Shown here: positions 15,249 through 24,064 of the stretch, one piece after another
Numbering within the stretch: the stretch's first letter is position 1
How the letters are laid out: each line of letters starts with the position of its first letter
From: a virus
DNA: 30,077 nucleotides
IMG/VR virus record: IMGVR_UViG_3300038548_000094
Location: 1-30,077 of that record
Strand: one strand, 5' to 3'
Made by a program: the position numbers and the translations under genes
The notes under the pieces: model-generated
What the model was told of the DNA's origin: nothing
The model's input: only the letters and a program-made list of their open reading frames with translations
Database searches by the model: none

Positions 15249-16013
15249 ATGGGATGGCTCAGCGACAATCTCGACTTTGAGAAATTCCACTTATCCGATA
15301 TGTGGGATCGGCTCAAAGATGATCCGAAACGATTGCTGCTCGGCGTCGATCCGTTTAGCACGTCGATCTGGAATACGGCGCTCGGTCGCGATGACGATCC
15401 GATAATGAATCAGCTCGGCGGACCGATGGGCGGCGATTATCTCGGCATCGGTAGCGGCGGCGTTTATGATCGAGCGCAAGAAGCAGGAGTCAACACCGGG
15501 CCCGCGATGCAGATGCACGATCTCGCCGAAACGGTCGCGGCATTTTACGGTGCGGGCGGCGCGGCACGTGGACTCGGCAACATCGGCGGCAGCGGCGGCG
15601 GCATTGTCGCGGGCGAAGGTGGCGGCGGCATACTCGGTGGCGAAAGTGGCGGCATACTCGGTGGCGGCGGCGGCGCCAGCGGTGGCGGCGGAATCGGCGG
15701 CGGCGCAACGGGCGGCACTGCACCCGCAGGCGGCGGCAGCGGCAGCGGCGGCATGTTTGATTTTGGTTCGATGGATTGGGGCAACCCGCAAACGTACATG
15801 GATTTAATGCAGATGATGCCGCAGGGCGGGCAGCAACAGCAGCAGCAGCCGCAGGGTCCGCCACCGATGCGACTGCCGCAGGGTCCGGGCGGCATATCGC
15901 AACCGGGCGGCATGTACGGACACGCAGCGCCCGCGAATCGGGAAGCGCTTTTAGGCTTGCTCGCGAGTGTTGATGATGATGAATTGCAAAAGGTACTCGG
16001 AGGATTATTGTAA
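15249..16013 (+). CDS. Gly-rich virion/ejection protein (254 aa)
   Basis: The ATG abuts the previous stop and TAA overlaps the next ATG by one base. Residues 1-85 look folded and carry WDRLKDDPKRLLLGVDPFSTSIWNTALG and IMNQLGGPMGGDYLGIG. This block recurs in podovirus proteins of the ejection region. Residues about 100-170 are a Gly-rich stretch with GGILGGESGGILGGGGG, encoded by a direct repeat. A Gln run (QQQQQQ) and a Pro/Gly segment follow, and a short acidic/hydrophobic helix (LLASVDDDELQKVLGG) closes it. Likely an internal or ejected protein. The function is inferred from place. Confidence 0.65.
   Translation: MGWLSDNLDFEKFHLSDMWDRLKDDPKRLLLGVDPFSTSIWNTALGRDDDPIMNQLGGPMGGDYLGIGSGGVYDRAQEAGVNTGPAMQMHDLAETVAAFYGAGGAARGLGNIGGSGGGIVAGEGGGGILGGESGGILGGGGGASGGGGIGGGATGGTAPAGGGSGSGGMFDFGSMDWGNPQTYMDLMQMMPQGGQQQQQQPQGPPPMRLPQGPGGISQPGGMYGHAAPANREALLGLLASVDDDELQKVLGGLL
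15624..15666 (+). repeat. Direct repeat in Gly-rich coding segment
   Basis: The same 19-nt sequence starts at 15624 and again at 15648, 24 nt (8 codons) apart. It encodes GGILGG twice within the Gly-rich stretch. This looks like a slip-strand duplication that kept the frame. Confidence 0.75.
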
Positions 16014-16468
16014 TGGCGAACGGCACACCACCAAAGAAAGGATTTCTCGGGCAAGATTGGTCATGGGAAAATCTCAAAGGCAAATTCGGTGACATTGCAA
16101 GCGATCCCGGCTCGCTTACGGCTAGCCCGTGGTTTCAGGGCGGCATGGGATTACTGTCGGCAAGTCGCGATGCCCGAGTCGATCCGTTTCAGGCATTTTC
16201 GCAAGGGCTGCAAACGGGTAAAACTGAAAAGCAGGCAGATGAAGATCGCAAACGCATCGAGGAACTGCGCAAGAAACTCGGCATTTTAATCGCGGCACAA
16301 ATTGCAGCGCAGCAGGGCGGGCAAGATCCTGATACGCCAGCCGAGCAAGCGGCGCAAATGTCGATGATACCCGGAGCGCCGGGCTCGGGCGTGGCGCCCG
16401 GCTCACCCGGCGCACAGCAGATCCCGCCCGATTTAATTCAGCAGTTAATGCAAAGCAGAGCGCAATAG
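16013..16468 (+). CDS. Small ejection-region protein (151 aa)
   Basis: ATG at 16013 overlaps the previous stop by one base and follows a strong GGAGGATT Shine-Dalgarno. The protein opens KKGFLGQDWSWENLKGKFGDI and then carries SPWFQGGMGLLSASRDARVDPFQAFSQGLQTG (about residues 39-69). I recognise the 'gg.gLL...rD.rv.Pf.gf..GL..g' phrase from small proteins in the ejection block of many podoviruses. A charged helix (KQADEDRKRIEELRKKLG) and a Pro/Gly/Gln-rich end follow. It probably belongs to the internal core. The specific function is unknown. Confidence 0.7.
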   Translation: MANGTPPKKGFLGQDWSWENLKGKFGDIASDPGSLTASPWFQGGMGLLSASRDARVDPFQAFSQGLQTGKTEKQADEDRKRIEELRKKLGILIAAQIAAQQGGQDPDTPAEQAAQMSMIPGAPGSGVAPGSPGAQQIPPDLIQQLMQSRAQ

Positions 16469-16477
16469 GAAACGGCT

Positions 16478-17605
16478 ATGCCACAACACGATATAGGCGG
16501 CTTGCTCGGCGACGAAACCGATCCGGCTGCACAGGAAATCGCCGCGCTGCGAATGCAGATCGAGACATTGCAGGGCGGCGGACAAGGGCGCGGCATGCAG
16601 CCTTACGGCGGGCAGGGCAGCGGCGGATTGCTCGGCGGCACGTTTTCAAAAAGCCAGCTAGATCCTTCGCAGATTCAGGGAGTTTACGGGCTGCTCGCGC
16701 AACTCGGTGACGATCCCGCAGAAGTCGGTAATCAGTACGTTAAAGCGATGCAGAATCAGGCATCGATTCGCGGCGCCTATGGGCAGGCACCGTCGAGCGT
16801 GCGCGAATGGGAATACTACAATTCGCTGAGCGATGAAGATAAAAAAGCGTATCTCGAAATGAAGCGCGGCGTGGATCTGCAAAACATCGCGGGCTCGCTG
16901 CAAGGCATTTACTCATCGGGGCTGCGCGATCCTACGCCAGTCGGCGGCGGCGGCGACGTTTACTCGACACTCGGGCAAGAAGCCGGGGCAGCCGAAGTTA
17001 TGGCAGCGGGCGGCGCACGCGGCGGGCAGCTCGCGACACGTTACGGCGTGCTCGAAACCGGGCGCACGGGACGTTACGAAAACTACAGCCAAGCAACGCG
17101 GCTGCGCAATTTAGTCGAGCAGGACAAACTCAAAACTGGTCAGTACACGTCACTGATTTACAAAGTGATACCGCAAGCCGATCAGGAATCGCTCGACTCG
17201 CTCGCGTTGCAAGTTGCACGCACGAAGCTGCGAATCGAGTTCGGCGAAACGCGCATGACCGATGCCGATGTTGACAACATGATGAAAGCGCTATTCGGCA
17301 CCGGGCGCACGGAAGAATTCACCGTCGAAAGTCTCGACCGTTTGCTGCGCGAGATTCAGAATCAAGAAGATGAATACACCCGGCTTTCGCAATACTTTTC
17401 GGGATTCACCGGCACGCAGCAGGGCGAAGCCGGTTACGTGCCCGGCGCGCAAGTGGGCGGCGGCGGCGCACAATTGCCGGGCGGCGGCGGGCGCACGGAA
17501 CTGCCGCAGGGCACAACGCAGCCGGACCCTTACGCGGAAGCGTCCGCCGAAGATTTACTCGCTGAGCAACAAAGGCGGCGAGCACTCGGACCGGGGCAGC
17601 AGTAA
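16478..17605 (+). CDS. Ejection/internal virion protein (375 aa)
   Basis: AGGA upstream of the ATG at 16478; the stop overlaps the next ATG by one base. The N-terminal 60 residues are Gly/Gln-rich. The centre has SSVREWEYYNSLSDEDKKAYLEMKRG (about residues 106-131), typical of phage internal-core proteins. A helical domain then runs IYKVIPQADQESLDSLALQV and FGETRMTDADVDNMMKALFG (about 222-274). The C-terminus is low in complexity (GGGGAQLPGGGGR). Its position before the largest glycine-zipper protein fits a pair of DNA-ejection proteins, as with gp7, gp16 and gp20 of P22, though homology to a specific one is not shown. Confidence 0.7.
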   Translation: MPQHDIGGLLGDETDPAAQEIAALRMQIETLQGGGQGRGMQPYGGQGSGGLLGGTFSKSQLDPSQIQGVYGLLAQLGDDPAEVGNQYVKAMQNQASIRGAYGQAPSSVREWEYYNSLSDEDKKAYLEMKRGVDLQNIAGSLQGIYSSGLRDPTPVGGGGDVYSTLGQEAGAAEVMAAGGARGGQLATRYGVLETGRTGRYENYSQATRLRNLVEQDKLKTGQYTSLIYKVIPQADQESLDSLALQVARTKLRIEFGETRMTDADVDNMMKALFGTGRTEEFTVESLDRLLREIQNQEDEYTRLSQYFSGFTGTQQGEAGYVPGAQVGGGGAQLPGGGGRTELPQGTTQPDPYAEASAEDLLAEQQRRRALGPGQQ

Positions 17606-19800
17606 TGGCGAAATACGCTCAGCTAGTTGAGGGATTACGCGAAGCGTTGCGCAATGGCGAGCAAGGCATGGCGGACCGTTTCGCCGAGCTGATTCGTAAC
17701 AAAGATTACGAAGAAGAATCGAGCGGCGTCGCATCGGCATTACAGGGATTCGGACAGGGCGCGACGTTCGGGCTCGCCGATGAACTAGGCGCGGGCGTGC
17801 GATCAGCGCTATTCGATCCGATAGCGTCCACGCTTGCCGGTGGCGATATCGGCGGCGTAAGCGGTTTCAAAGATTACTTTACCGGCATGCGTGAGCGATA
17901 CAATTTGAATCTCGGCTCGCAGCGTGACGCACTCGAAACTGCACGCCGCGAAGATCCGTGGACTACCGGACTCGCAGAAGTCGCGGGCGGCATCGGCACG
18001 GCGGGCGTAGGCATGGCACGCTCAGCGGGCGGACTCGCTGCACGCGCAGCAGCTCGCGAAGCGGGCACGCAAGTCGCACGGCGCGGGCTCGGCGAAGGCA
18101 TTCGAGCGGGCGCGAAAACGGGACTCGGTTTCGGCGCGCTCGCGGGCTACGGTTACAGTGAAGGCGATCCCATTGCAACCGCAGTCTTTGAAGTAATGCA
18201 GCCGACCGGCGAAGATGGCAAGCGCGATTTCACGCGCACGATGGAAGAATTAAAAGAGGCAGGCGTAGGCGCCAGCATCGGCGGCGTTATGGGCGGCGCA
18301 TTCGGCGGCGTGCTGCCGGTAATCGGTGCGAGCATTCGCGGCGTTGCGCGCTTCATAGCGAATCCGTTCACGAAAGGGGCGCGACTGAATGAAGTCGGTC
18401 GCCGTCAGATTGCCGACTCAATCGAGCAAGATATCAGCTCGGGCGAATTTGCCGATGAAGCGGAACGGCTCGGCATTACGTCGATGGAATACATCAAGCG
18501 CGAGCTAAGAAAAAGCGATATGACGATTGCCGATCTCAGCCCGCGCATGCGCCAGCTCACAGAAGATATCGCACAGACCGGCACGGCGGGCGGGCGGCGA
18601 ATTCGGGCAGCGCTAACGGAACGCGCCGAAGGCGTGCGCGTCGATGGCGAAGTGACGGGCGGACAGTACAGCCGCATCATGCCGAATCTGCTGAAAGCGT
18701 TCGGCATTAGCGGCGAAACAAGTAACTTCGCCCGCTCGATGTTATCGATGCAGAAATCAGCGCGCCGCAAAGCTGATCGCATGTTTGGCGCAGCGTATCG
18801 GACGCCGGTACAGATGACGCGCACGCTCTATAACGCTTTGATGAAAACGGACGCGGGCAAAGCGGCGCGAGAGCTGGCAGCGACAACGGCACGAAACGAA
18901 CAGCGCAAGCCGCCCGGCATTCCGAAACCCGGCGCGATGATGAGCACCCGCGATTTTCACATGCTCATGCAGGGCATGGATGATGCAGTCGATGACGCTT
19001 TCCGAAATCTGCCGTATCGCGCAGCGAATTCATACAAAAGCGTGCGCAATAATTTCGTGCGCGAGATCGAAGGCGCGAATCCGGGGCTAGCAGAAGCCCG
19101 CAGCATGTGGGGCACGCGCAAATCCGCAGAAGAAGCGATGGATCTAGGGCGCTCAATTTTCCGTGAAGATTTCGACGTGACCGGGATAGCATTGCAGCGC
19201 TTGAATCCGAATCAGAAATTTCATTTTCGCATCGGCGTAATGCGCGAGATCGAAAAGCGCATGGGGCGCAAGATGGACGTTGCCGACATGACTCGCGATC
19301 TATTGAAAAAGCGCGAGACTCGCAACGCGCTGCGCGAAGTGTTCGGCGACGATGACAAATTCCGGCAGTTTATGAATTTGCTGGAAACCGAAAACAAAAT
19401 GCAGCTCACGTTCGAGACTGCCGTAGGCAACTCGGCAACCGCTCGACGGCTGTCGCAAGGCGCGACCGACTTCGGCGAAAAACTTTCGTCGCTTGTTGGC
19501 TACGGGCTCGGCATTAGCACCGGGCTCGGCATCCCGCCGAGTACAACCGGATTCCTAGCCGGGCGCGCTTACCGCGCATCGGGCGGACCGAAGCGAGCGC
19601 AGCAGGCTTACGAAGGCATTGTCGGCGGGCAAGCCGACATGCTTATGAGCAACAATCTGCGCGACATTATGAGCCCCGTCACGCTCGGCGGATTGCTCGA
19701 CACGGGCGCCCCGGCATCATCATCGCTGCTCGGCGGCGGGCTGATCGGTTCGGGCATGATTAACCCCGAAGCGCAGGGCAGATTCGGCGGGCCGCAATAA
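17605..19800 (+). CDS. Large membrane-active ejection protein (731 aa)
   Basis: The segment VASALQGFGQGATFGLADELGAGVRSAL (about residues 42-69) is the 'qG.t.GfaDEl.a' motif found in many phage internal or ejected proteins. Glycine-zipper hydrophobic stretches follow at about 121-187 and 220-246 (AEVAGGIGTAGVGMA, KTGLGFGALAGYGY, GASIGGVMGGAFGGV). They suit insertion into the host inner membrane to form a DNA channel. Residues about 260-620 are charged and helical. A second Gly-rich hydrophobic zone with SLVGYGLGISTGLGIPPS lies near 632-655. No lytic transglycosylase motif was seen. Both ends abut neighbours without gaps, so it is part of the late operon. Confidence 0.8.
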   Translation: MAKYAQLVEGLREALRNGEQGMADRFAELIRNKDYEEESSGVASALQGFGQGATFGLADELGAGVRSALFDPIASTLAGGDIGGVSGFKDYFTGMRERYNLNLGSQRDALETARREDPWTTGLAEVAGGIGTAGVGMARSAGGLAARAAAREAGTQVARRGLGEGIRAGAKTGLGFGALAGYGYSEGDPIATAVFEVMQPTGEDGKRDFTRTMEELKEAGVGASIGGVMGGAFGGVLPVIGASIRGVARFIANPFTKGARLNEVGRRQIADSIEQDISSGEFADEAERLGITSMEYIKRELRKSDMTIADLSPRMRQLTEDIAQTGTAGGRRIRAALTERAEGVRVDGEVTGGQYSRIMPNLLKAFGISGETSNFARSMLSMQKSARRKADRMFGAAYRTPVQMTRTLYNALMKTDAGKAARELAATTARNEQRKPPGIPKPGAMMSTRDFHMLMQGMDDAVDDAFRNLPYRAANSYKSVRNNFVREIEGANPGLAEARSMWGTRKSAEEAMDLGRSIFREDFDVTGIALQRLNPNQKFHFRIGVMREIEKRMGRKMDVADMTRDLLKKRETRNALREVFGDDDKFRQFMNLLETENKMQLTFETAVGNSATARRLSQGATDFGEKLSSLVGYGLGISTGLGIPPSTTGFLAGRAYRASGGPKRAQQAYEGIVGGQADMLMSNNLRDIMSPVTLGGLLDTGAPASSSLLGGGLIGSGMINPEAQGRFGGPQ

Positions 19801-20199
19801 ATGGCTTTCGACGTTACACATGCGCAAGGCGAACTGCTCGCGCAAGTGCGTCCGGCTGGCGTGGGCGCGGTCACGTTGTATCAAGTACCAGTCGGCGGGC
19901 TGCGAACTGAAATTACGTTGCTGATCGCGGTAGTGGTATCGGGCACGGCGGGCAATACCGAGATCGAATTATTTCACGATGACGATGGCGCCGTGTATGA
20001 CAATGATTCACTCATCGCGAGCATTCAGCGCGCCGACAATGCGGACGGGCTAGTATTTCAGGCGCAGCATCCGGGTTCGGGTATTATGATGAAACCGGGC
20101 GCATCGCTAGGTGTTTCGATCAGCCAAGCGAACGCAGTCAACTTTTCAGTTTATGGAATCACGGAAACGCTCGCCGAACGTGTCAGAGGATTGGAGTAA
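19801..20199 (+). CDS. Small beta-rich structural protein (132 aa)
   Basis: The ATG abuts the previous stop and the gene's own stop abuts the tail-fibre ATG. The product alternates short strands: AVTLYQVPVGGLRTEITLLIAVVVSGTAGNTEIELFHDDDG (about residues 22-62), then GIMMKPGASLGVSIS and FSVYGITETLAERVRGLE. This looks like a single beta-sandwich. Similar small sandwiches sit beside fibre genes and could decorate the fibre or cap the tail. No catalytic signature is seen. Neither exact family nor role is recognised. Confidence 0.7.
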   Translation: MAFDVTHAQGELLAQVRPAGVGAVTLYQVPVGGLRTEITLLIAVVVSGTAGNTEIELFHDDDGAVYDNDSLIASIQRADNADGLVFQAQHPGSGIMMKPGASLGVSISQANAVNFSVYGITETLAERVRGLE

Positions 20200-22173
20200 A
20201 TGAGCACACTTAACGCATGGGAAATTGTTGACGCCAACAATAACGCAGTGCCGCCCGATGGCTGGCCTGAAAACACGATGAACTATTCGGAAGTGAACAA
20301 CACGGGCCGAGCAGTTCAAGGCACGATGAAGCGTTATTTCGCGGACATTAACGGCTCGCTTGCAGCGGGCGGCATCGCGGACGCCTACACGCTCACGCTG
20401 AATGAAGTCGGATATCTCGCTTACTTCGCGGGCATGTATTTCGCTTGCGAGATCATGGCGACGAACACGGGCGCGAGCACAATTGACGTGAACGCTATCG
20501 GCGTGCAGCAGATTTTGAATCGCGACGGTTCGCAGCTCGCGGCGGGCACATTGCAGAGCGGCGGCATTTATGAATTCCGCTATGACGGCACCGATTTTCA
20601 ACTCATGGGCACGGTCGCGGGCTCGGCAGTCAGCTTGTCGAATGCCAATCTCACGAACAATGCGGGCATCGATCTAGTCGATACCGATGTGGCGCTCAAT
20701 GTCGGCGCCGCAGATCCCGATACGCAGTTTCACACGGAGTTTGCGGGCGGGCAGATCCAAGCGAAAACAAACGCCACAACCGCGACCACGTTGCAGATAA
20801 ACCCGCAAGGCGGCGACGTACAAATCGGCAACACGCTCGCGCTGGCAGATCTATCTTTCGTCGGCTTGTTTCACGGCGACACGTTTCTAAAAATCGAAAC
20901 GCGGGATGAAGGGGGAACGCTTTACGGCGATACCGATGGCAATCCGGCAACGCCCGATGCGACAGCTACTTTTCTCAGCCTTCAAAGTCGCGACGGGCAG
21001 AGCTACGGCTTAATGGGATTCGATACGAGCGTCGATCTGGTTTTGGAATCTTTCGCCGAAAGCGGTCACGTGCTGCTTGTCGGCACTGACTCGGGCACCG
21101 TAACTCGAAATCTATTCCGGGGCGATCCTGACGCTGCATCGGAACTGTTTCAAGTGGGCGTATCGGTAGCGCGCACATTGACAGCGGCGCTCGGCGGACT
21201 CGAAGCAAACAACACGCTAACCGGCGCAGGCTTCGAGCGTGTGCTGACAACGGGCGATCTCGCGGGCGCCGGTTTCGATCCGTCAGCGAATCAGACCATT
21301 ACGGGCGACTGGATTTTTGAAGGGCGGACGCTTTTCGATAACAGTGCCGACGATCTCGAATTAGATGTAGGCGTATCAGTTGACATTCGCAATTTTGCGG
21401 ACGATAGCGCGACGTTTATTCAGAATCTCGGCGCCACGTTGCAATTCGGCGTCGCGGGCGGCGACTTCGGTTCGCAGAAAGTCGATTTCGGATTCAGCTT
21501 CGCGGGCATCATCGTAAACCGCTCGATCTTCATTGACGATCAAGCCGCCGAGCAAGCGGACGTAACCGGGCAAATTCAGGTATGGGCTGAAACCGATACA
21601 CTCGGCGAGCGGTTCATGGCGACGAACGATGAAGGTACGCAATTCACGCTCGGCACGAATTACAAAACATTTCGCGGGCTCGACGGTAACGGCTTCGACA
21701 ATGCAGGCGTGGGCGTTTACGTCATGCAAGCGGACAACTCCCGCGCCTTTGTCGGCAGCCCGAATGATGAACCGGATCTCGACACGGACGCCGTGCTAAA
21801 TGCAGGCTACTATCGCGTCGAAGCGTTTTTGATGTTCAAAACCAATTCGGGCACCAGCGACATGCGCGTGCAGATCGAATCGAACGGTATAGGGCTCGGC
21901 GGGCCCGTCATAATGAGCACCGACGAAAACGGCGTCGCAGGCGGCGAAGCGCCGCTCGGATTGTTCGCCGAGCCGTCATTTTTCTCGGGGATAGATTACA
22001 ATCTCGATGCAGGAATCGGGCGCGGCATTTGGATTCATGGCGCCTGCTACTTCACAAGCGGAACCGTGCGACGCATTAACGTCGCATGGGGGCAAGACAA
22101 TCTCGACGCTGGAAACCCGCTCACGCTGCAACGCGGATCGTGGTTGAAAGTCGAGCTAATTAAAAACATCTAG
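20200..22173 (+). CDS. Tail fibre protein
   Basis: A 657-residue, beta-rich, Asn/Gly/Thr/Asp-rich protein after GGAG (spacing 4). The N-terminus LNAWEIVDANNNAVPPDGWPENTMNYSEVNNTGRAVQGTMKRYFADINGSL has the 'pPdGwpe.m..s.vNdt.Re.mga.kr...d..Gsl' anchor found in phage tail-fibre and short-tail-fibre N-terminal regions. It is followed by a repeating beta stem with NATTATTLQINPQGGDVQIG. Near 490-657 is a globular tip (YKTFRGLDGNGFDNAGVGVYVMQ, YYRVEAFLMFKTN, LKVELIKNI) that resembles C1q/TNF-like or carbohydrate-binding trimers. No polysaccharide lyase motif is seen. It should decide host binding. Confidence 0.82.
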   Translation: MSTLNAWEIVDANNNAVPPDGWPENTMNYSEVNNTGRAVQGTMKRYFADINGSLAAGGIADAYTLTLNEVGYLAYFAGMYFACEIMATNTGASTIDVNAIGVQQILNRDGSQLAAGTLQSGGIYEFRYDGTDFQLMGTVAGSAVSLSNANLTNNAGIDLVDTDVALNVGAADPDTQFHTEFAGGQIQAKTNATTATTLQINPQGGDVQIGNTLALADLSFVGLFHGDTFLKIETRDEGGTLYGDTDGNPATPDATATFLSLQSRDGQSYGLMGFDTSVDLVLESFAESGHVLLVGTDSGTVTRNLFRGDPDAASELFQVGVSVARTLTAALGGLEANNTLTGAGFERVLTTGDLAGAGFDPSANQTITGDWIFEGRTLFDNSADDLELDVGVSVDIRNFADDSATFIQNLGATLQFGVAGGDFGSQKVDFGFSFAGIIVNRSIFIDDQAAEQADVTGQIQVWAETDTLGERFMATNDEGTQFTLGTNYKTFRGLDGNGFDNAGVGVYVMQADNSRAFVGSPNDEPDLDTDAVLNAGYYRVEAFLMFKTNSGTSDMRVQIESNGIGLGGPVIMSTDENGVAGGEAPLGLFAEPSFFSGIDYNLDAGIGRGIWIHGACYFTSGTVRRINVAWGQDNLDAGNPLTLQRGSWLKVELIKNI

Positions 22174-22184
22174 GAGCACTCGCC

Positions 22185-22514
22185 ATGTCAAGAAAAGGTA
22201 ATCGCGGCCAGCAGCCGCCGCAGCAAAATCGGAAGCCGCTTGCAACAGCGCGCCCGGCAATGTACATCGAAGTATCAGTCGCAGGGATCGATGGCGGGCA
22301 AATTTACCCGGTCCACGTCGCCCGCGAATTGCATCGCGAGCTAGGCTTAGCAATCGCTGCGGTCGATGCGCCTAATGAGCTAGTGCAAGGGAGCGAGCAA
22401 GCAGGGAACGGAAGTCAGCAACCGAGTCTAGGACCGATACCGGATGACCAAGATCAGACAGCATCCGATGACGCTCAAGCTGCTGCGGACGCGGACGCTC
22501 ACCCGGACGCTTAA
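22185..22514 (+). CDS. Small hypothetical protein with antisense 3' end (109 aa)
   Basis: The start is set by AGGAGCACTCGCC directly before the ATG, the same leader as at 26407. The first 20 residues are basic and Gln-rich, then a folded-looking part MYIEVSVAGIDGGQIYPVHVARELHRELG. The last 47 residues are disordered and acidic/Gln/Ala-rich (DDQDQTASDDAQAAADADA). That tail is encoded exactly where the leftward nuclease gene is read on the other strand (22372-22514). It is probably a late rightward gene. Function is unknown. Confidence 0.6.
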   Translation: MSRKGNRGQQPPQQNRKPLATARPAMYIEVSVAGIDGGQIYPVHVARELHRELGLAIAAVDAPNELVQGSEQAGNGSQQPSLGPIPDDQDQTASDDAQAAADADAHPDA

Positions 22515-22677
22515 ACTCGACAATCATTAGCGTGGAATAAGGCAGAAAAAAGATTCGATCCGGCCAGCTTCGGTCGATCTTGTCTGCTTTCAGCGATGGG
22601 ATACCTTCGGCGAGCGCGAGCGCGACGCACTTTGATTCTATGTCAGCTTCAAGCGGCTGTGGCGAGTTCGAGTTCAT
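22372..22677 (-). CDS. VRR-NUC domain nuclease
   Basis: A 101-residue minimal PD-(D/E)XK enzyme of the VRR-NUC type (PF08774). It has an N-terminal acidic residue in ADIESKCVALALAEG (E14), the SWPDRIFF motif with D40, the VEFKRPGERPRPQQ core with E54 and K56, and the following Gln residues (Q65/Q66). Stand-alone phage VRR-NUC proteins are thought to act on branched DNA and often pair with a helicase. Here the gene starts inside the last 29 bp of the helicase gene. Its 3' 143 bp, encoding residue 55 to the end, lies antisense to the rightward gene at 22185-22514. Confidence 0.85.
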   Translation of the reverse strand: MNSNSPQPLEADIESKCVALALAEGIPSLKADKIDRSWPDRIFFLPYSTLMIVEFKRPGERPRPQQLERHRMLSDLGHPVSVLDSVADFRSLLARSLALAH

Positions 22678-24064
22678 CGAGAAAATCTTCCATGCCCGAC
22701 AGTTTGCCGGTTACGGTGCCGAAAACTTCTTCATCGATAGTATTACGAAAAAGCGCGGTATGCACGAAGATCTGCTCGGCTAGTTGCCCGCGACGGCACA
22801 GCCGCCCGATGATCTGCTTGTACATGCCGCCGCTCCACGGCATTGTTAAAAATGCGATGCGATGCGCGGCGGACTTTTGCAAGTTTAGCCCGTGCCCGGC
22901 ACTGCCCGGATGCAGCGCGAGTTTGTCGATCTCGCCAGCATTCCACGCAGCGATGCGGGCTCGGGCTTTTTTGTTGCTCACGCCGCCGCCTAGAAAATCG
23001 ATATTCGGATAGCGCCGCAGCAGTTCATCTTTTTCTTCATTGAAGTGATAGAAGATCAGCATTTGATCGCCCGAGTATTCGCGCAGCAACGCATCGAGCC
23101 AATCGAAGCGAGCGCGGGAATGCCACACGGCTTCTTTCGTTTTGTCCACGTAGGAGAACCCGGCGCAGATCTGTTGCAGCTTGCCGCTGAGCACTGCGGA
23201 ATTCGCGGCGTCAACTTTGCGCGTGCGCCCGTGCTCATCGGGCAGCGTCAAGAAGAAATCTTTTTCGAGTTTGTTGTAGCGCTCGCGGATCTCGGGCGGC
23301 AGCGTCATGCGATGCGACGGCAACGCGATGACGGGCGGCAGACCCTTCGCTTTCAATCGGAACGCTAGCGAGCTGAGCGTGTCGATCATGTCGGCGCGGG
23401 TATTCGGGAACGGCGCCCACTTGCGCTGCTGATAGTCAGTCGGATAGAAATTCAGGCGGCGCCATTCGTAGAAACTGCGCCCGAACGATTCGCCGCCGTC
23501 AATGATGAATGTCTGCCCCCACGCTTCGGTTAGTTTGTTCGGAATCAGCGTGCCGGTCAGACCGATGCGCTTGCGGAAGCAGCGAATGCGTTCGCGAAAT
23601 GTTTTGAATCGCTTCGCCGATACGTCTTTGAGTTTGTCGATCTCATCGCAGATTAAACCGTCGAATGGCAGCGTGTCGATCTCGCGCACGCCGCGAATTG
23701 TTCGCGGTCGCGGGTACAGTGACAGAAGCCATTGCAGATTTTCATAGTTCATTACGACGATATCGGCGCCAGAATCGACCGCGAGAGTGCGCTGCTTTTC
23801 GTTTCCGCAGGCTATTGCTACTGAAAGATGACGCAGATGCTCCCACTCGCCCGGCTCGATCTGCCACGTGTCGGTAGCGACTAGCTTCGGTGCGAGCACA
23901 AGCCAGCGATGCACTTCGCCTTCGGCGAGCGCTTCATCGGCAGCCGTGAGTGCGATCACCGTTTTGCCCGTGCCCACGTCTGCACAGATGAGCGAATCTT
24001 CGCCGCTCGCAATGAACGTGATGCACTGGATCTGCTCGGCGTCGAGATCCGCCCGCGTGAGCAT
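22649..24064 (-). CDS. SF2 (SNF2/DEAD-like) helicase
   Basis: A 471-residue two-domain ATPase. Motif I is DVGTGKT (29-35), motif Ia LVLAPK (55-60), motif II DEID (140-143), motif III GLTGT (168-172), motif V HPGSAGHGLNLQ (385-396) and motif VI QIIGRLCRRGQ (417-427). DEID in place of DEAH/DEAD, and the 'GRlcRrGQ' motif VI, fit the SNF2-like helicases that phages carry next to VRR-NUC nucleases. The start overlaps the upstream gene's stop as TAATG, with GGAG 8 nt before. Likely role: remodelling DNA in phage replication, recombination or repair, with the nuclease downstream. Confidence 0.9.
   Translation of the reverse strand: MLTRADLDAEQIQCITFIASGEDSLICADVGTGKTVIALTAADEALAEGEVHRWLVLAPKLVATDTWQIEPGEWEHLRHLSVAIACGNEKQRTLAVDSGADIVVMNYENLQWLLSLYPRPRTIRGVREIDTLPFDGLICDEIDKLKDVSAKRFKTFRERIRCFRKRIGLTGTLIPNKLTEAWGQTFIIDGGESFGRSFYEWRRLNFYPTDYQQRKWAPFPNTRADMIDTLSSLAFRLKAKGLPPVIALPSHRMTLPPEIRERYNKLEKDFFLTLPDEHGRTRKVDAANSAVLSGKLQQICAGFSYVDKTKEAVWHSRARFDWLDALLREYSGDQMLIFYHFNEEKDELLRRYPNIDFLGGGVSNKKARARIAAWNAGEIDKLALHPGSAGHGLNLQKSAAHRIAFLTMPWSGGMYKQIIGRLCRRGQLAEQIFVHTALFRNTIDEEVFGTVTGKLSGMEDFLDELELATAA

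Noticed and set aside
22596-23012. Rightward open frames opposite the helicase
   Set aside because: They are Arg/Ser/Cys-rich shadows of clear helicase motifs on the minus strand.
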